From the NCBI GenBank assembly GCA_020912385.1, contig CP087218.1, positions 62,001-126,000 on the forward strand: DNA of 64,000 bases, written 5' to 3'. Below the pieces are notes generated by a model that worked only from the letters and a program-made list of their open reading frames with translations, searched no databases and had not been told where the DNA came from. This DNA comes from Neofusicoccum parvum. Taxonomy: Eukaryota; Ascomycota; Dothideomycetes; Botryosphaeriales; Botryosphaeriaceae. Each line of letters starts with the position of its first letter. Position 1 is the stretch's first letter. Positions 1-9,958 of this stretch are shown here, one piece after another. Made by a program: the position numbers and the translations under genes.

Positions 1-933
1 CCCGCGGCCATGATGCGGTTGAGCTGGAAGCGGGCTTGCGGCAAGGTGGTGGGGCTGGAGAAGGGCTCGTCGGGCACGGAGTGGAGGATGGGGGAGATGT
101 GGCCAACGAGCCCGATGACGAAGCTTTGCCGCAGAAAGAAGTATCTGAGAATGCCAATCTCCGAGCTTGGGTCCCAGTCAGGTGGGTTTGTAGTGAGACT
201 CTTGTGTCTGGCTGGCGTGCGTTTGGCTGAGGTTGCGGAGTCTTTCCCGGCGTACGTATCAAGCAAGCCAATGCCGTGGAGCGTGTGGTTCACGGCCGAC
301 GTGATGTCGCCCTGCAGGAACTCGGTGCATATGAATAGGATGCACGCCACCAGGATCGGCAGAGAGATGGCTTTCGCACTCTTGATCTCCTCAATGGCCT
401 TGTTGCAGTGGACGAGGCGAAGCTTGGACTGCGCGCTGCTCGTCTCGAGCTCGCGGTGGGCGGCGCCGGCTGCTATCAGCGCGTGCCAGACGGCTTTGTT
501 GCTGCGGCTTAACTGGAGGACCAGGGACTTCCAGAAGGCCGAGTCGAAGTGGCCGGAAAGCTGGTCGGCCGTGTGAGTCTGGAAGAACTCCAGAGCGCGG
601 CGTTCGTCGGCAGTCCCTGTAGCACCGAACAGCTGCCTGCTGCCCCAGACGACGTCGCGGGCGTATCCGAGACATATCCGATTGCTCGTTGCACACCTGT
701 GAGATGGGTGAGATAAGACTCAGCTCGTGATTTGATGGGCCGTGGGAAGCAAACCTGTCGCATGCCGGTTTCTTCCCATCGCATTTGACGAATCGTTTCC
801 TGCGCCGGATCAGCGGGGGCTCATCCTCTGCCGCCTTAGGACAAGCGGCGTGCTTGTCAACGCGTTACCTGCACGTATTGCAACTGCCCGGCGCATTTCC
901 CAGCGCCGCCCTCCTGGAATTCGGCGCGGACAT
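1..933 (-). CDS. Zn2Cys6 transcription factor (3' part outside window)
   Basis: Nuclear DNA-binding regulator, left-truncated (268 residues visible). Exons by splice reconstruction are 869-933, 755-799 and <1-696, with introns of 69 and 58 bp. Joining them restores a perfect binuclear zinc cluster, C-x2-C-x6-C-x6-C-x2-C-x6-C, at about residues 18-45; none of the three exons carries it alone. Downstream is the start of the fungal-specific regulatory domain, with SGHFDSAFWKSLVLQLSR and a following WHALIAAGAAHR segment. The ATG at 933 lies 17 residues before the first cysteine, so it is a natural start. It is the leftmost member of the putative catabolic cluster and transcribes the same way as the next two genes. 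Target genes are unknown; control of the neighbours is inference from position only. Confidence 0.9.
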
Positions 934-1298
934 GCTGTCGGGATGGACGCGGGAGGTATCGCGCTAGGACTGGGCGGCAGCAGCAGAAAGCTTGCCGTGC
1001 TTGATCCAGCCCCAAGCAAGAGCGGGACTTCCTTGTTAAGAAAGGGATCGGTGCGCCAGATGCGTGTGCCAAGCCGGATGGGAGCTAGGCGAACATGAGC
1101 AAGTCTGGATACACTAAAATTGAGCGCACGACTGGTCATTGGTTGCGAGTTTCTAGCGCATCCCTCGGCTGATCCCTATTACCGGGAAACAACAAAGTGG
1201 TAAAGTTGGAGATCGATGGGCGTTGCATGTATCCATTTCGCAGCACTGCAGACTGTGGCAGTCACCGTTCGTGCTGAGCGGCAGGGACTCCAAGATCT
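934..1298. other. intergenic spacer, upstream of the left Zn2Cys6 gene
   Basis: This 365 bp stretch lies between the 3' end of the AtuA-like gene and the start of the left-hand regulator, so it holds that regulator's promoter. I see no convincing reading frame, tandem repeat or TATA box in it. Confidence 0.5.
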
Positions 1299-3203
1299 CT
1301 AAGATGCCGCAGGAACGACTATGCCCAAAAGCGGCGCATGTTGCTGAGTACCCAGTGTGTCTCTTTCTCCAACACTGCCTTGAGCCCAAGGACGTTTGAT
1401 CGTGCATTTCCAAGCCAAGGCGGGGTCGTAATACATGTTCACGAGGATGTCTTCGTCCTCAACCTGGTACAACTTCTTGATGGTGTCATTCGTCAAGAGA
1501 TCTGCAGACTTGACTCTCTCGAAAGACGAACGATCATCAAACATGATGTCCAAAGTGAGTTCGAAGGGCCCACTGTTCTTGGAGCGGACCACTTTGGCTA
1601 TTGACATCATGGGCACCGGCTCCGGGCTGACCTGCCTTGTCTCTACAAATCTACGTGAGAAATACTGGACAATACATGATGGCCGGGAAACTTACCGATA
1701 GGCACGGGCTTCGTTATTCTGATCACTTCCAGCTCTTCCTCGGTCAAATGAACAGGTTCGACTGCCGCTACGCCGGTGCTGCCGATATGGCAGGATGTGA
1801 CGGGGAAGATGCTCAACTCCTCTCCCTTGTTCAGGTCGATGAGATGATACACGCTAAATTTGAACACACCGCCGGCGGCTTGTTCGTGTGGTGACAGTGG
1901 TGATGCGAAGTTTCCGGTGGTTGCCAACTGCCCCTCGTAGGGCATATGAAGGAGTGACGTCCTCACGTTGTTGGCAATTGTACGAGACCGCTCCTGTGTC
2001 TCCGCAACGACCTCGCCCATGATGCCAAGTTCGTGATACGCTACATTCTCCGGTTCGAGAGGGCCCATTACTGCGTTCCGACCGTAGACATGGTAAATGA
2101 GGCGACAGTGGTCCGATTGGTCCAGATCCGGGAAAAGACCCTGGCTGTACTGCCTTACCTTCTCAAGATAGTCATCGATCTGGCTGATAAGAATGGGGTC
2201 GCGGACTCCTCCGATGAAGATGGTGCGGAATCCGAGTTGCCTCACGCCCTCCAGTTTGATCTGGTAGACGGGCGACGGTACGAATTCCGCTCCGGTGACG
2301 CGAACCGTCTTGTTGTCATCCAGCTGTTCGTACGTGGCCCCGTCCAGCACTAGGACGCCTCCTGGACCTGGAAGCCTGTCCGGTCGTGTTTTTTCGTACA
2401 GGGTGTGAGCTGCTACGGATAGAGGTGTGCATCTCTCGAGCGGGGAGAGCGGAGTGAGATCGAAAGAGCTCTTGCGCATGGTAGCAATCATTGATCTACC
2501 CTTGGGCACGGAACAGATTCCACCACATTCCATGATCTTGCCCATGTGCCAAGCCGCCGGAGGGTCAACCCCATGAAACATGCAGAACCCAGCGAACGGA
2601 GCTGGATCATAGGACCGACCACCAATGATCACATCAGGCTTCGTTTCTAACGCTTTCATGAACCTGAGGGTGGTCAGATCAATACTCCGTGACGAGTGAG
2701 AATGAACTTGCGCACGGTTCCGCTCCCATTTGGGCCACAATTTCCACGGCGGCATCGACTTCTTCCTCCACCAAGGGATCCAATGGTCCGCAGGGACTGC
2801 ATTTTCCACCTCTTATCCTTCTCTTGATAAAATCTCGAGACATTTCTTCCTTGATTGTTGCAACCTTGAACGAAAAGTTCTTGCGGTCTGCGATTTCTCG
2901 GACGATGCCCAGCATTTCTTCCACGTGACTGTTGCTCCCATCACCTCCCGCCGATCCAACCATGACTGTAATCTTGCGGTAAAAGCAAGCTTCCAGCATT
3001 GGAGTAAGATCTCGGATATACGCCTCCCGCCCGCAGGTCATCTTGTTCATTCCGAGCTTGTACGGCCCGCCATCCGTTGAGCCTGAGTCGACAATGATGG
3101 CGCGGGGCTTGTACGTTTCAACTCCGTACCAAAAGTGATCTTGGCGGTAACCGTAGCCAAGCATGGCATTTGGCGTGAGGATGCTGAAAAGTGGAGGATC
3201 CAT
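1299..3203 (-). CDS. AtuA/DUF1446 protein fused to DUF4387
   Basis: A 599-residue protein from exons 2716-3203, 1696-2663 and 1299-1642, with introns of 52 and 53 bp. Residues about 1-460 are the DUF1446 (AtuA, acyclic terpene utilisation) family: an N-terminal LTPNAMLGYGY segment, then DSGSTDGGPYKLG, and PDVIIGGRSYDPAPFA created across intron 1. The last roughly 115 residues are DUF4387, with SIAKVVRSKNSGPFELTLD and a terminal RDTLGTQQHAPLL motif. In bacteria, as I recall, these two families are often separate adjacent genes; here intron 2 joins them in one frame through a short IETRQVSPEPVP linker. The biochemical reaction is not established; AtuA is linked to acyclic terpenoid catabolism in Pseudomonas. 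An in-frame GTG lies one codon upstream, but ATG at 3203 is the first ATG. Confidence 0.88.
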
Positions 3204-3672
3204 CACGGCTTGATGGGTTCGAGTAGGAGTGATCGAGTAAGATGTGATGAATGGAGCTCAAATTCTCTGATCAAGACCTCAGCTAAGCCTGCAGATGGCA
3301 TTACCTGTGTCTTTAGTCTCGAGGCCAATGGGTCGTGATCTACAAAGATGCCGTGTGGAGTTTGTCGGGAAGATGCCGTGCGGGGCTTCTTTCGGTAACA
3401 TGCCGACGCTGACATCGTCGTGTCACCGAGATGCGTAGCCGATTCCTACTCACCTCGACTTTCACCAACGGTGCTCACATCATTCTGCCATCTGATCATC
3501 TGAGAAATTGACCGCGTCCGTTCCGCCGAGAACCCGGCACCCCACGGTCACCCGGAGATTCCCATAATCAAAAGAAAGAAACTGCGCCAATCACATCTCC
3601 GCATTCGGTACTTATTCTGCTTCAGGTGTATATCATATCATGAGGACTACCCAAATCTTTCAAGTGTCATTC
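3204..3672. other. intergenic, promoter of the AtuA-like gene
   Basis: This 469 bp stretch sits between the 3' end of the cyclase-family gene and the start of the AtuA/DUF4387 gene, both on the minus strand. It contains several GC-rich CCG/CGG triplets around 3510-3555 that could serve zinc-cluster regulators, but no clear palindrome or gene. Confidence 0.45.
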
Positions 3673-4894
3673 CTACAGTATAGCCACTGCATTCGCAGGA
3701 CTGGCCACTCCTCCCTCCAGATTTAGAGGTGTACTCGACAAGAAAAAGGTCCACCTTTTCAGCTGCCTGCAACGGTCTGCCAGAGCCTCCAAGTCCCACA
3801 CTTCTCCAATCGGCATTCCCCATCCACTCAGAAAGACCTCGTGCAATGCTACTCCATATGGCTTTGTGGGTGGCCAAACTTCGTATGCATTTGTATCCCC
3901 AGCCACTGCAGCAAATTCGTTGTCCCAGTGCCACTTCATCATTTCTCGAGACGCCTCTACGCCCACAAAACTTCGATCCTTCCTCTGGGCCAACTCAACC
4001 TTATCACAGTCGTCAAGCTTCACATATTCCTCCGTCCAGCCACTTCTGATGAGTAGAATATCGCCGGCCCGGAAAGTGACGTTTTGCTCAGCCGCTACAG
4101 CTTGTAGCTCCTCCAAGGGAATGGCATGACTCTCAAAGGGCGAGTATTGGATCCCATTGTCAAGCGCCCAGCGTCTCCAATCGAGGAGCACGCCCCGTCC
4201 TGTTATTGCGCTGCGGGAGCTATCTATGGAGTTTGTGAGCATGGTGGATACTGAAAGAGTTTCTCTCAACATACGTACTTTGAATACCTATTTTCCCGTT
4301 TGCATTTGGCCCGCTGATCTCCTCTTGCGTTACTCCATTGTAGTAAAGAGGTTCCCCTGCTCCCTGGTACGGATAGTGGCGGAGTCCGTCCCAATGAGAT
4401 GAGCTCTGTGTATTCAGGTATATCTTGATCATGTGTCAGCCAAGCATTTCTGAGCTGCAGAAACTAACGAACCTCGTCGTCGTTTGCATAGCCCTTCGCG
4501 ATGATGTTGTGGGAGCATGGCCTTCTCATCGGGTTCATTGGAATCACCGGGACATTAAGAGGGAGACTGAAATAACTCCGATCAGCAAGACTCCATCATG
4601 CAGGCACGAATGGATATGCTTTACGAACTTCAATGGGATAGAGACACCCAGTTGGATTTCCTTTGCGGCGGCTGAAACAACACGAGGTTGCAGGAGGTTC
4701 AATGTGCCAAGCTCATCGTCCGGACCCCAAAGACCCCATGCCGATGCTTTGGGGTCCTTCAGACTACGAATCGGGAGCTCCTCGAAGTTCGGTCGCCTGC
4801 CTCGGATGTTCCCGGCGCCCGTGCTGGATCTATCTGGTCTCTCCAGGCACGTGTTGATGCCACTGTGGCAGGTCGTTGATTTGGCAGAGAGCAT
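3673..4894 (-). CDS. cyclase-family (kynurenine formamidase-like) metal-dependent hydrolase
   Basis: A 351-residue protein from exons 4629-4894, 4473-4566, 4279-4423 and 3673-4223; introns are 62, 49 and 55 bp. The product reads as the fungal 'putative cyclase' family: AWGLWGPDDELGTLNLL near residue 50, then SIPLNLPLNVP rebuilt across intron 1, then TQSSSHWDGLRHY, which carries the metal-binding His/Asp cluster that replaces HxGTHxD of bacterial kynurenine formamidase. ITGRGVLLDW follows, and the C terminus ends SPANAVAIL. Family members hydrolyse amides, lactones or cyclic substrates. No signal peptide is visible, so cytosolic. The N terminus is the weakest point: ATG at 4894 was chosen, but an in-frame ATG at 5011 would add 39 unlike-family residues. 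It is divergent from the regulator at 5099. Confidence 0.88.
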
Positions 4895-5098
4895 TTCAAT
4901 GATCTGGTTGAGGCACGCTGGATTGATGGTATATGTCAAGTTCGGGGGAGTAATGCAAAGACTTGTACTTAGAGGAATACCGTATGGCTGACACACGGAA
5001 AGATGCCGCATGGCTTCTCAGTTCCCCGCAGTTTACATAAGCGTAATGCCCTCGGCTTCACCCCGCCCCTCTGCCCTTAACCATCGACAACTACACCC
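4895..5098. promoter_or_regulatory. divergent promoter, cyclase / Zn2Cys6 regulator
   Basis: A compact 204 bp gap separates the start of the cyclase gene (minus) from the start of the zinc-cluster regulator (plus), so both must draw on it. The arrangement suits autoregulated pathway control, but I see no perfect zinc-cluster palindrome here. Confidence 0.5.
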
Positions 5099-7690
5099 AT
5101 GCCTCGATCCGAGCCGTCATTGAGTTCGAAGGCTCCACGGCGTTACGGATTCGCGTGCTCACCATGCAACCGGAAGAAGATCCGCTGTGACGGTGACAAG
5201 CCGGCCTGTCGCCGTTGTCGCACGCGCGGGGAAACCTGCACGTACAAGATTGCCGAGCATGATCCGCAGATCCGGGACAAGCTTCAAGACGCACAAGAGA
5301 GGATACATGTCTTAGAAGAGCAGCTCAGATCATTTGCCGGTGCAGATTCTCCCAGGGCGGACAGGATGACAGAAGCATCTCTTGCATCTGTCAATGAAAC
5401 CCCGGAGCGAAGCGCAGAGCACTGCAGCGAGCTGAGCCTTGATGAGAATGGCCAGGTATACAAAACTAGACTAGATACTCTTCTGATGCTGAACGGTCGC
5501 AGATCCAATGCTTTGGGGCCACCTCACGTTTCTACATGCCAACTGAGGAGAGGGCGCCTACAGACCCGCGCCGAAGACTAGGCATCGACGAGCAGTATCA
5601 CCGAGCCTGGTTTCGGATGAATCCCAAGCTGCACAGATCTCTAGAAAAGCTGGCATTTGCCAACCTGAGAAACAACTCCTCTATGGATATCGACCTGTCG
5701 TCGGAGTTGCTTCAGATTTACTGGACATGGCAGCATCCCCTGCACAACTGTGTTTATCGCCGCTGTAAGTTGATCCAAACCCGGATTGAAATATCAGCAG
5801 GACGCAGTCCTGACGTTGCAAGGCTTTTTGCGGGACATGGCACTGGGTGGCCAATACTTCTCGCCTTTCCTTCTAAACGTCATCTATGCGCATGCTGCAA
5901 GACACGTAGACTCGCGTGATCCAAGATTCAAGGATATTGGTCATGGCGAAGCGTTTCTTGCAAAGGCCAAACTTCTGCTGCAGGCCGAAATGGAGCAGCC
6001 CCAGCCGGCCATTGCAACCATCCAAGGTCTTCTAATCTTAGGAGGCCGACAGTGCTCGCAGGGACACAACAGTCAAGGGTGGCTGTATACTGGAATGGTA
6101 TGCCGTAATTAATGTTGAAACCTGGCTGTTGTTAATAAATGTAAGGCAATCCGCATGATGAAGGATATTGGTCTTCATCTCAGCCCAAAGAAGTTGAATC
6201 ACCCCGAGAGGATGCTGCCGGACGAATTCGAAGCAAGGAAGCGTCTTTTTCTCTCTGCATATGTTTGGGATAAGTACGTATGGTTTTCTCTCTACGGAAC
6301 TTCCACTAACCTTTCTTCTGCTATAGAACAATCAGCATTTGCTTGGGGAGGCCTCCCTCCCTTGTCGACATGCCCTTCCCGGCGGACTGTCTTTGTAAGA
6401 CTTTTGCAAAAGCAAGAATTCTTCAACTTACGGATTCAGGGGACTATTCGGACGACGAAGAAGACTGGAAACCTTGTTCTCTTCTGGAGTTCGAACACGA
6501 TTACCCGCTCACGAAAAGCTTGAACTCATCCACGTTTGCAAACTTCTGTAAACTTTCGGAAGTATGCATCTTTCTTGCCTGAGAGACGCACTTACTGAAC
6601 ACATTACAGATCATAAACGAAAGTTATGGAGTGGTTTATAACGGAGCGATTACGGCATCTACCATTCTGCAGAAACTGAATCGCCTGGAGGAAAAGCTGC
6701 GGTTATTCTACCAAGGACTACCTGATAAAATCAGGATAGAGGAGCCGTGCAAGCTGGACTTCTGTCCTCCACCGCACATATTCTCATTAAAGTACGCTGT
6801 CCTCCTTCATTGCATCTCCTCAAGGCTAACGCCATGCGCGGGTCAGTGTACTGTACCATGTTGTAATCATCCTCCTTTATAGACCGTTTCTGTTCTCTAC
6901 CCACCTCCAGTCCGGATATCTCAATCTCACTGAAACAGCGCGAAAGGTTTGTGTCGAAGAGAGCGCCATCATTAACCATTTCATCAATCTCCATGGAAAG
7001 ACTTTTCGTTTCAAGAACCAAACATACCTGGTCTCTTACTGTGTCTATACGGCGGCTACAATTGACGCACATGAGCTCAAATCTTCGGATGACGCGGGGT
7101 CCGACGCTGCTGCTGAAAGGCTTTCCTCTGCGTTGCAGATGTTGGAATCCGAGGCCTCCCAGACTCCAGGGATAAGGAGAAGCATTGATATCATCAAACT
7201 TCATTTGCGGACACATTTTGAGGCACGTCAACTTGAACCAACGCCAGTAGCTCCTTCCGGGGCAGATTCTTCTGGTGTGAACTTGCAGCCCCAGGTCGCT
7301 ACCTCGAATTACATGGAATCCGACACTACAGCACTGTCCGCTCTCGATCGCCGGGGAATTGGCTTTGAGACATCCGAAAGATTTCTCCAAACGACAGAGC
7401 ACTCACTTCTGTCTCCTGCCGAATCGGGAAGCGGACAACTGGCGACGAGTCCAGCGCAAAGACCTCGCCAGCCCAGATCAAGCGGGTCTCAGCGCACCTC
7501 CCATCCGGAACCTTCAAGTGCGCATGACTCTAGACGGCCTTGGGCTACAGGTGACCTTGGGATGGATTTGTCTGACATGGTTTTCGGGAATGTTGGTGGC
7601 GGGTTTGTGCCAAGCTCACTCAACTGGACGGCACAGGACACGAGCTTTGATTTCAACATGTTCGCAACTGAAGCTGTCTTTGACGCATAA
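5099..7690 (+). CDS. Zn2Cys6 transcription factor with fungal-specific domain
   Basis: A complete 760-residue regulator from seven exons: 5099-5455, 5503-5764, 5823-6097, 6146-6273, 6327-6561, 6610-6791 and 6847-7690; all introns are 47-58 bp. The zinc cluster (CSPCNRKKIRC, then CRRC and a final C) is at about residues 20-47. A short coiled coil follows (RDKLQDAQERIHVLEEQLRSF region, about residues 60-80). The middle homology domain starts with IQCFGATSRFY, then HPLHNCVYRRC joined across intron 2 to FLRDMALGGQYFSPFLL, and later FSLN joined to VLYHVVIILLYRPF. The last roughly 150 residues are Ser/Gln/Pro-rich, as in activation regions. It is complete, central to the cluster and divergent from the cyclase gene, so it is the best candidate pathway regulator; that role is inference. 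Confidence 0.93.
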
Positions 7691-8246
7691 CTGCTAAAAT
7701 CTGTTGGATGAATGAATCAGTGAAGTACGAAGGTGCTAAAGCGCTGGGGTCGAACACTAATGGATAATAAATAATTGTGCTCATGTAGTACAATTCCTGT
7801 AATTCTATGATGTCAAACGAGTACTCTTATGACATCCGGGATATTACCGCTGGTCCGGATCTATCGACTTCTTCTGGTTGGCTGTGCGTAACGTAGCACT
7901 CGGCATCTTACCGGACCCAGCTTGACCGTTTGTGGACCCCTTCCGAAGAGTAGCATCGAAGCTCCATGCGCAGTGTAATCCTTGCGCAGACTCCCCCGCT
8001 TCTCCACGCTATCTTCCCCGCATTCTTTCAGGTTGGCCTCATACAGGCTTATCTTCTCTGCGTGATCACTTCGGCAAGATTCCGGCACTTCCAGTGAGGA
8101 CAGAGTCGAGACAGTAGCCAACAGCATCGCCTACAAAACCGTTGCTCGTCTTATAATTTTATTAAAGAAGGCACTTGAAACCTTCTCCTTATCACTGCTG
8201 CTCTTCTGTAGTCAGCACCACTGCGTTGTGTTCGAGCACAGTTACC
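7691..8246. other. intergenic between regulator and MFS carrier
   Basis: This 556 bp stretch lies between two plus-strand genes and holds the 3' end of the regulator and the promoter of the carrier. An AT-rich run with AATAAATAATTG near 7765 probably belongs to the regulator's 3' processing region. No gene is visible. Confidence 0.45.
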
Positions 8247-9870
8247 ATGTCCTCCACAGCGGTGGATCTCGAGAAGGACCAGTGTATCCACGCCGAGAAA
8301 GTTTCAGCAACGGAAGAGAGGCAATCGGAGATCCAATATGATCCAGAGGAAGCTCGGAAAGCAGTGCGCAAACTCGATTACCGCCTTCTCCCCCTCTGCT
8401 TCGTCTTGTACACCTTCTCTGTTCTCGATGTACGTATTGCAGCAAAATCTTCACTGGACTCATGTATTGACAGTATACAGAGATCAAACCTTGGCAACGC
8501 CAGACTTGTTGGTTTGAAAGATGATATCGACCTCTCCGGACATCGGTACGAATGGCTGGGTAACACGTTCTACATCGCTTACATCATCTTCCAATTCAAC
8601 ACGCTTGGGTGGAAGATCTTCAAGCCGCATAAATGGGTTGCTTTCGTGGTTTTCTACTGGGGCGTTGCAAGCACTTTACAGGCCACCGCAACGAACTGGT
8701 CTGGTCTCATGGCTTGCCGTTTCTTTTTGGGCTGGGCAGAAACCATGTTCGGGCCTGGCATCCCTCTGTATTTTTCATTCTTTTACCCCCGTGAAGCTGT
8801 GAGCATCCCCAACCAATAGACCTGTAGAATAACTGCTGACGATTTGTTGCAGATTGGTGTTCGGTTTGGGGTGTTCCTCTCCGGGGCCGCGTTGGCCAAT
8901 GCCTACGGTGGTGCTTTGGCATATGGATTATCACACATCAAGTCGAGCATCGGGGCCTGGCGCTTTCTGTTCATCATCGAAGGCGTCCCTACGGTACTGC
9001 TGGCTGTAGTGGTGTGGTTTTATCTCCCGGACTCTCCCGCTACTGCTCGCTTCTTCAGCCCTCGAGAGGCCCAGGTTGCTCAGAAATTCGCCAACAGCCA
9101 GCCGGGCGACTACCACCACGAGGGCCTGCAACTGAACCAGCTTGCTGACGCTTTCAAAGACTACAAGAGTATGTGTCACTTGAGAATGGATATCGAGCAG
9201 GAAAGATAACCTCTTGCCCCTAGACTATCTTTTCGCCTTGATGAACTTCAGCTGCAACGTCTCGTTTGCCTCACTGCCACTTTTCCTTCCGACAATCATC
9301 TCAGAGCTTGGCACCTTCAGCACAATCAAGTCAAACGGTCTCAGCGCTCCACCGTACCTACTCTGCTTTCTCCTCATCATCGCTACGGCTTACACTTCCG
9401 ATCGTCTGCGCCTGCGCGGCCCGTTCGCCACGTTCTCCGCTCTGATGTCTGCCACCGGCTTCATCATCCTTGGCAGCGCCACTTCGGTCACCGCCCGCTA
9501 CATAGGCATCTTCTTTGCCGTGCAGATATTCGTCACTGTCGCGGTCGTGCTGGTCTGGAATGCGAACACCAATGAGACGGGCTCGAAGCGTGCCGGCGGT
9601 CTGTGGATCATGATGACTGTCGGCCAGTGCGGACCGCTCCTTGGCACAAACATGTTCCCCGAAGAGGAGGGTCCATACTATAGGAAGGGCATGTGGGTGT
9701 CATGTTCTTTCGCACTCACTGCGGCTACGGCGAGTGCCCTCCTCAGCTTTCTGCTGTGGCGCGAGAACAAGCAGCGAGACCGCCTCTATGGGAAGCCCGC
9801 GGAAGGGCAGGGGCAGGCCGATAGCTTGACCGTGGAGGAACAGAGGAAGAACACACGGTTTATCATCTGA
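8247..9870 (+). CDS. MFS transporter, allantoate-permease (Dal5)-type
   Basis: A 487-residue plasma-membrane carrier from exons 8247-8429, 8481-8798, 8853-9168 and 9224-9870; introns are 51, 54 and 55 bp. Family marks are YRLLPLCFVLYTFSVLD joined to RSNLGNARLVGL across intron 1 (loop after TM1), CRFFLGWAETMFGPGIPLY, GAWRFLFIIEG, and FYLPDSPATARFFS before the central loop. The C-terminal part has WNANTNETGSKRAGG and NMFPEEEGPYYRKG, both typical of the anion:cation symporter subfamily. The ATG at 8247 has a good context; the frame extends upstream only with non-ATG codons. It presumably imports the organic-anion substrate of the surrounding pathway, an inference from position. It is convergent with the oxoprolinase gene, 88 bp away. 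Confidence 0.92.
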
Positions 9871-9958
9871 GTATTCTGTATGCAAGTTATTGGAGCCTTC
9901 TTGGAAGGCAAAGGACTATGTACAAAGCTAATGGAGTAAAACGCTATGATCTATGTCT

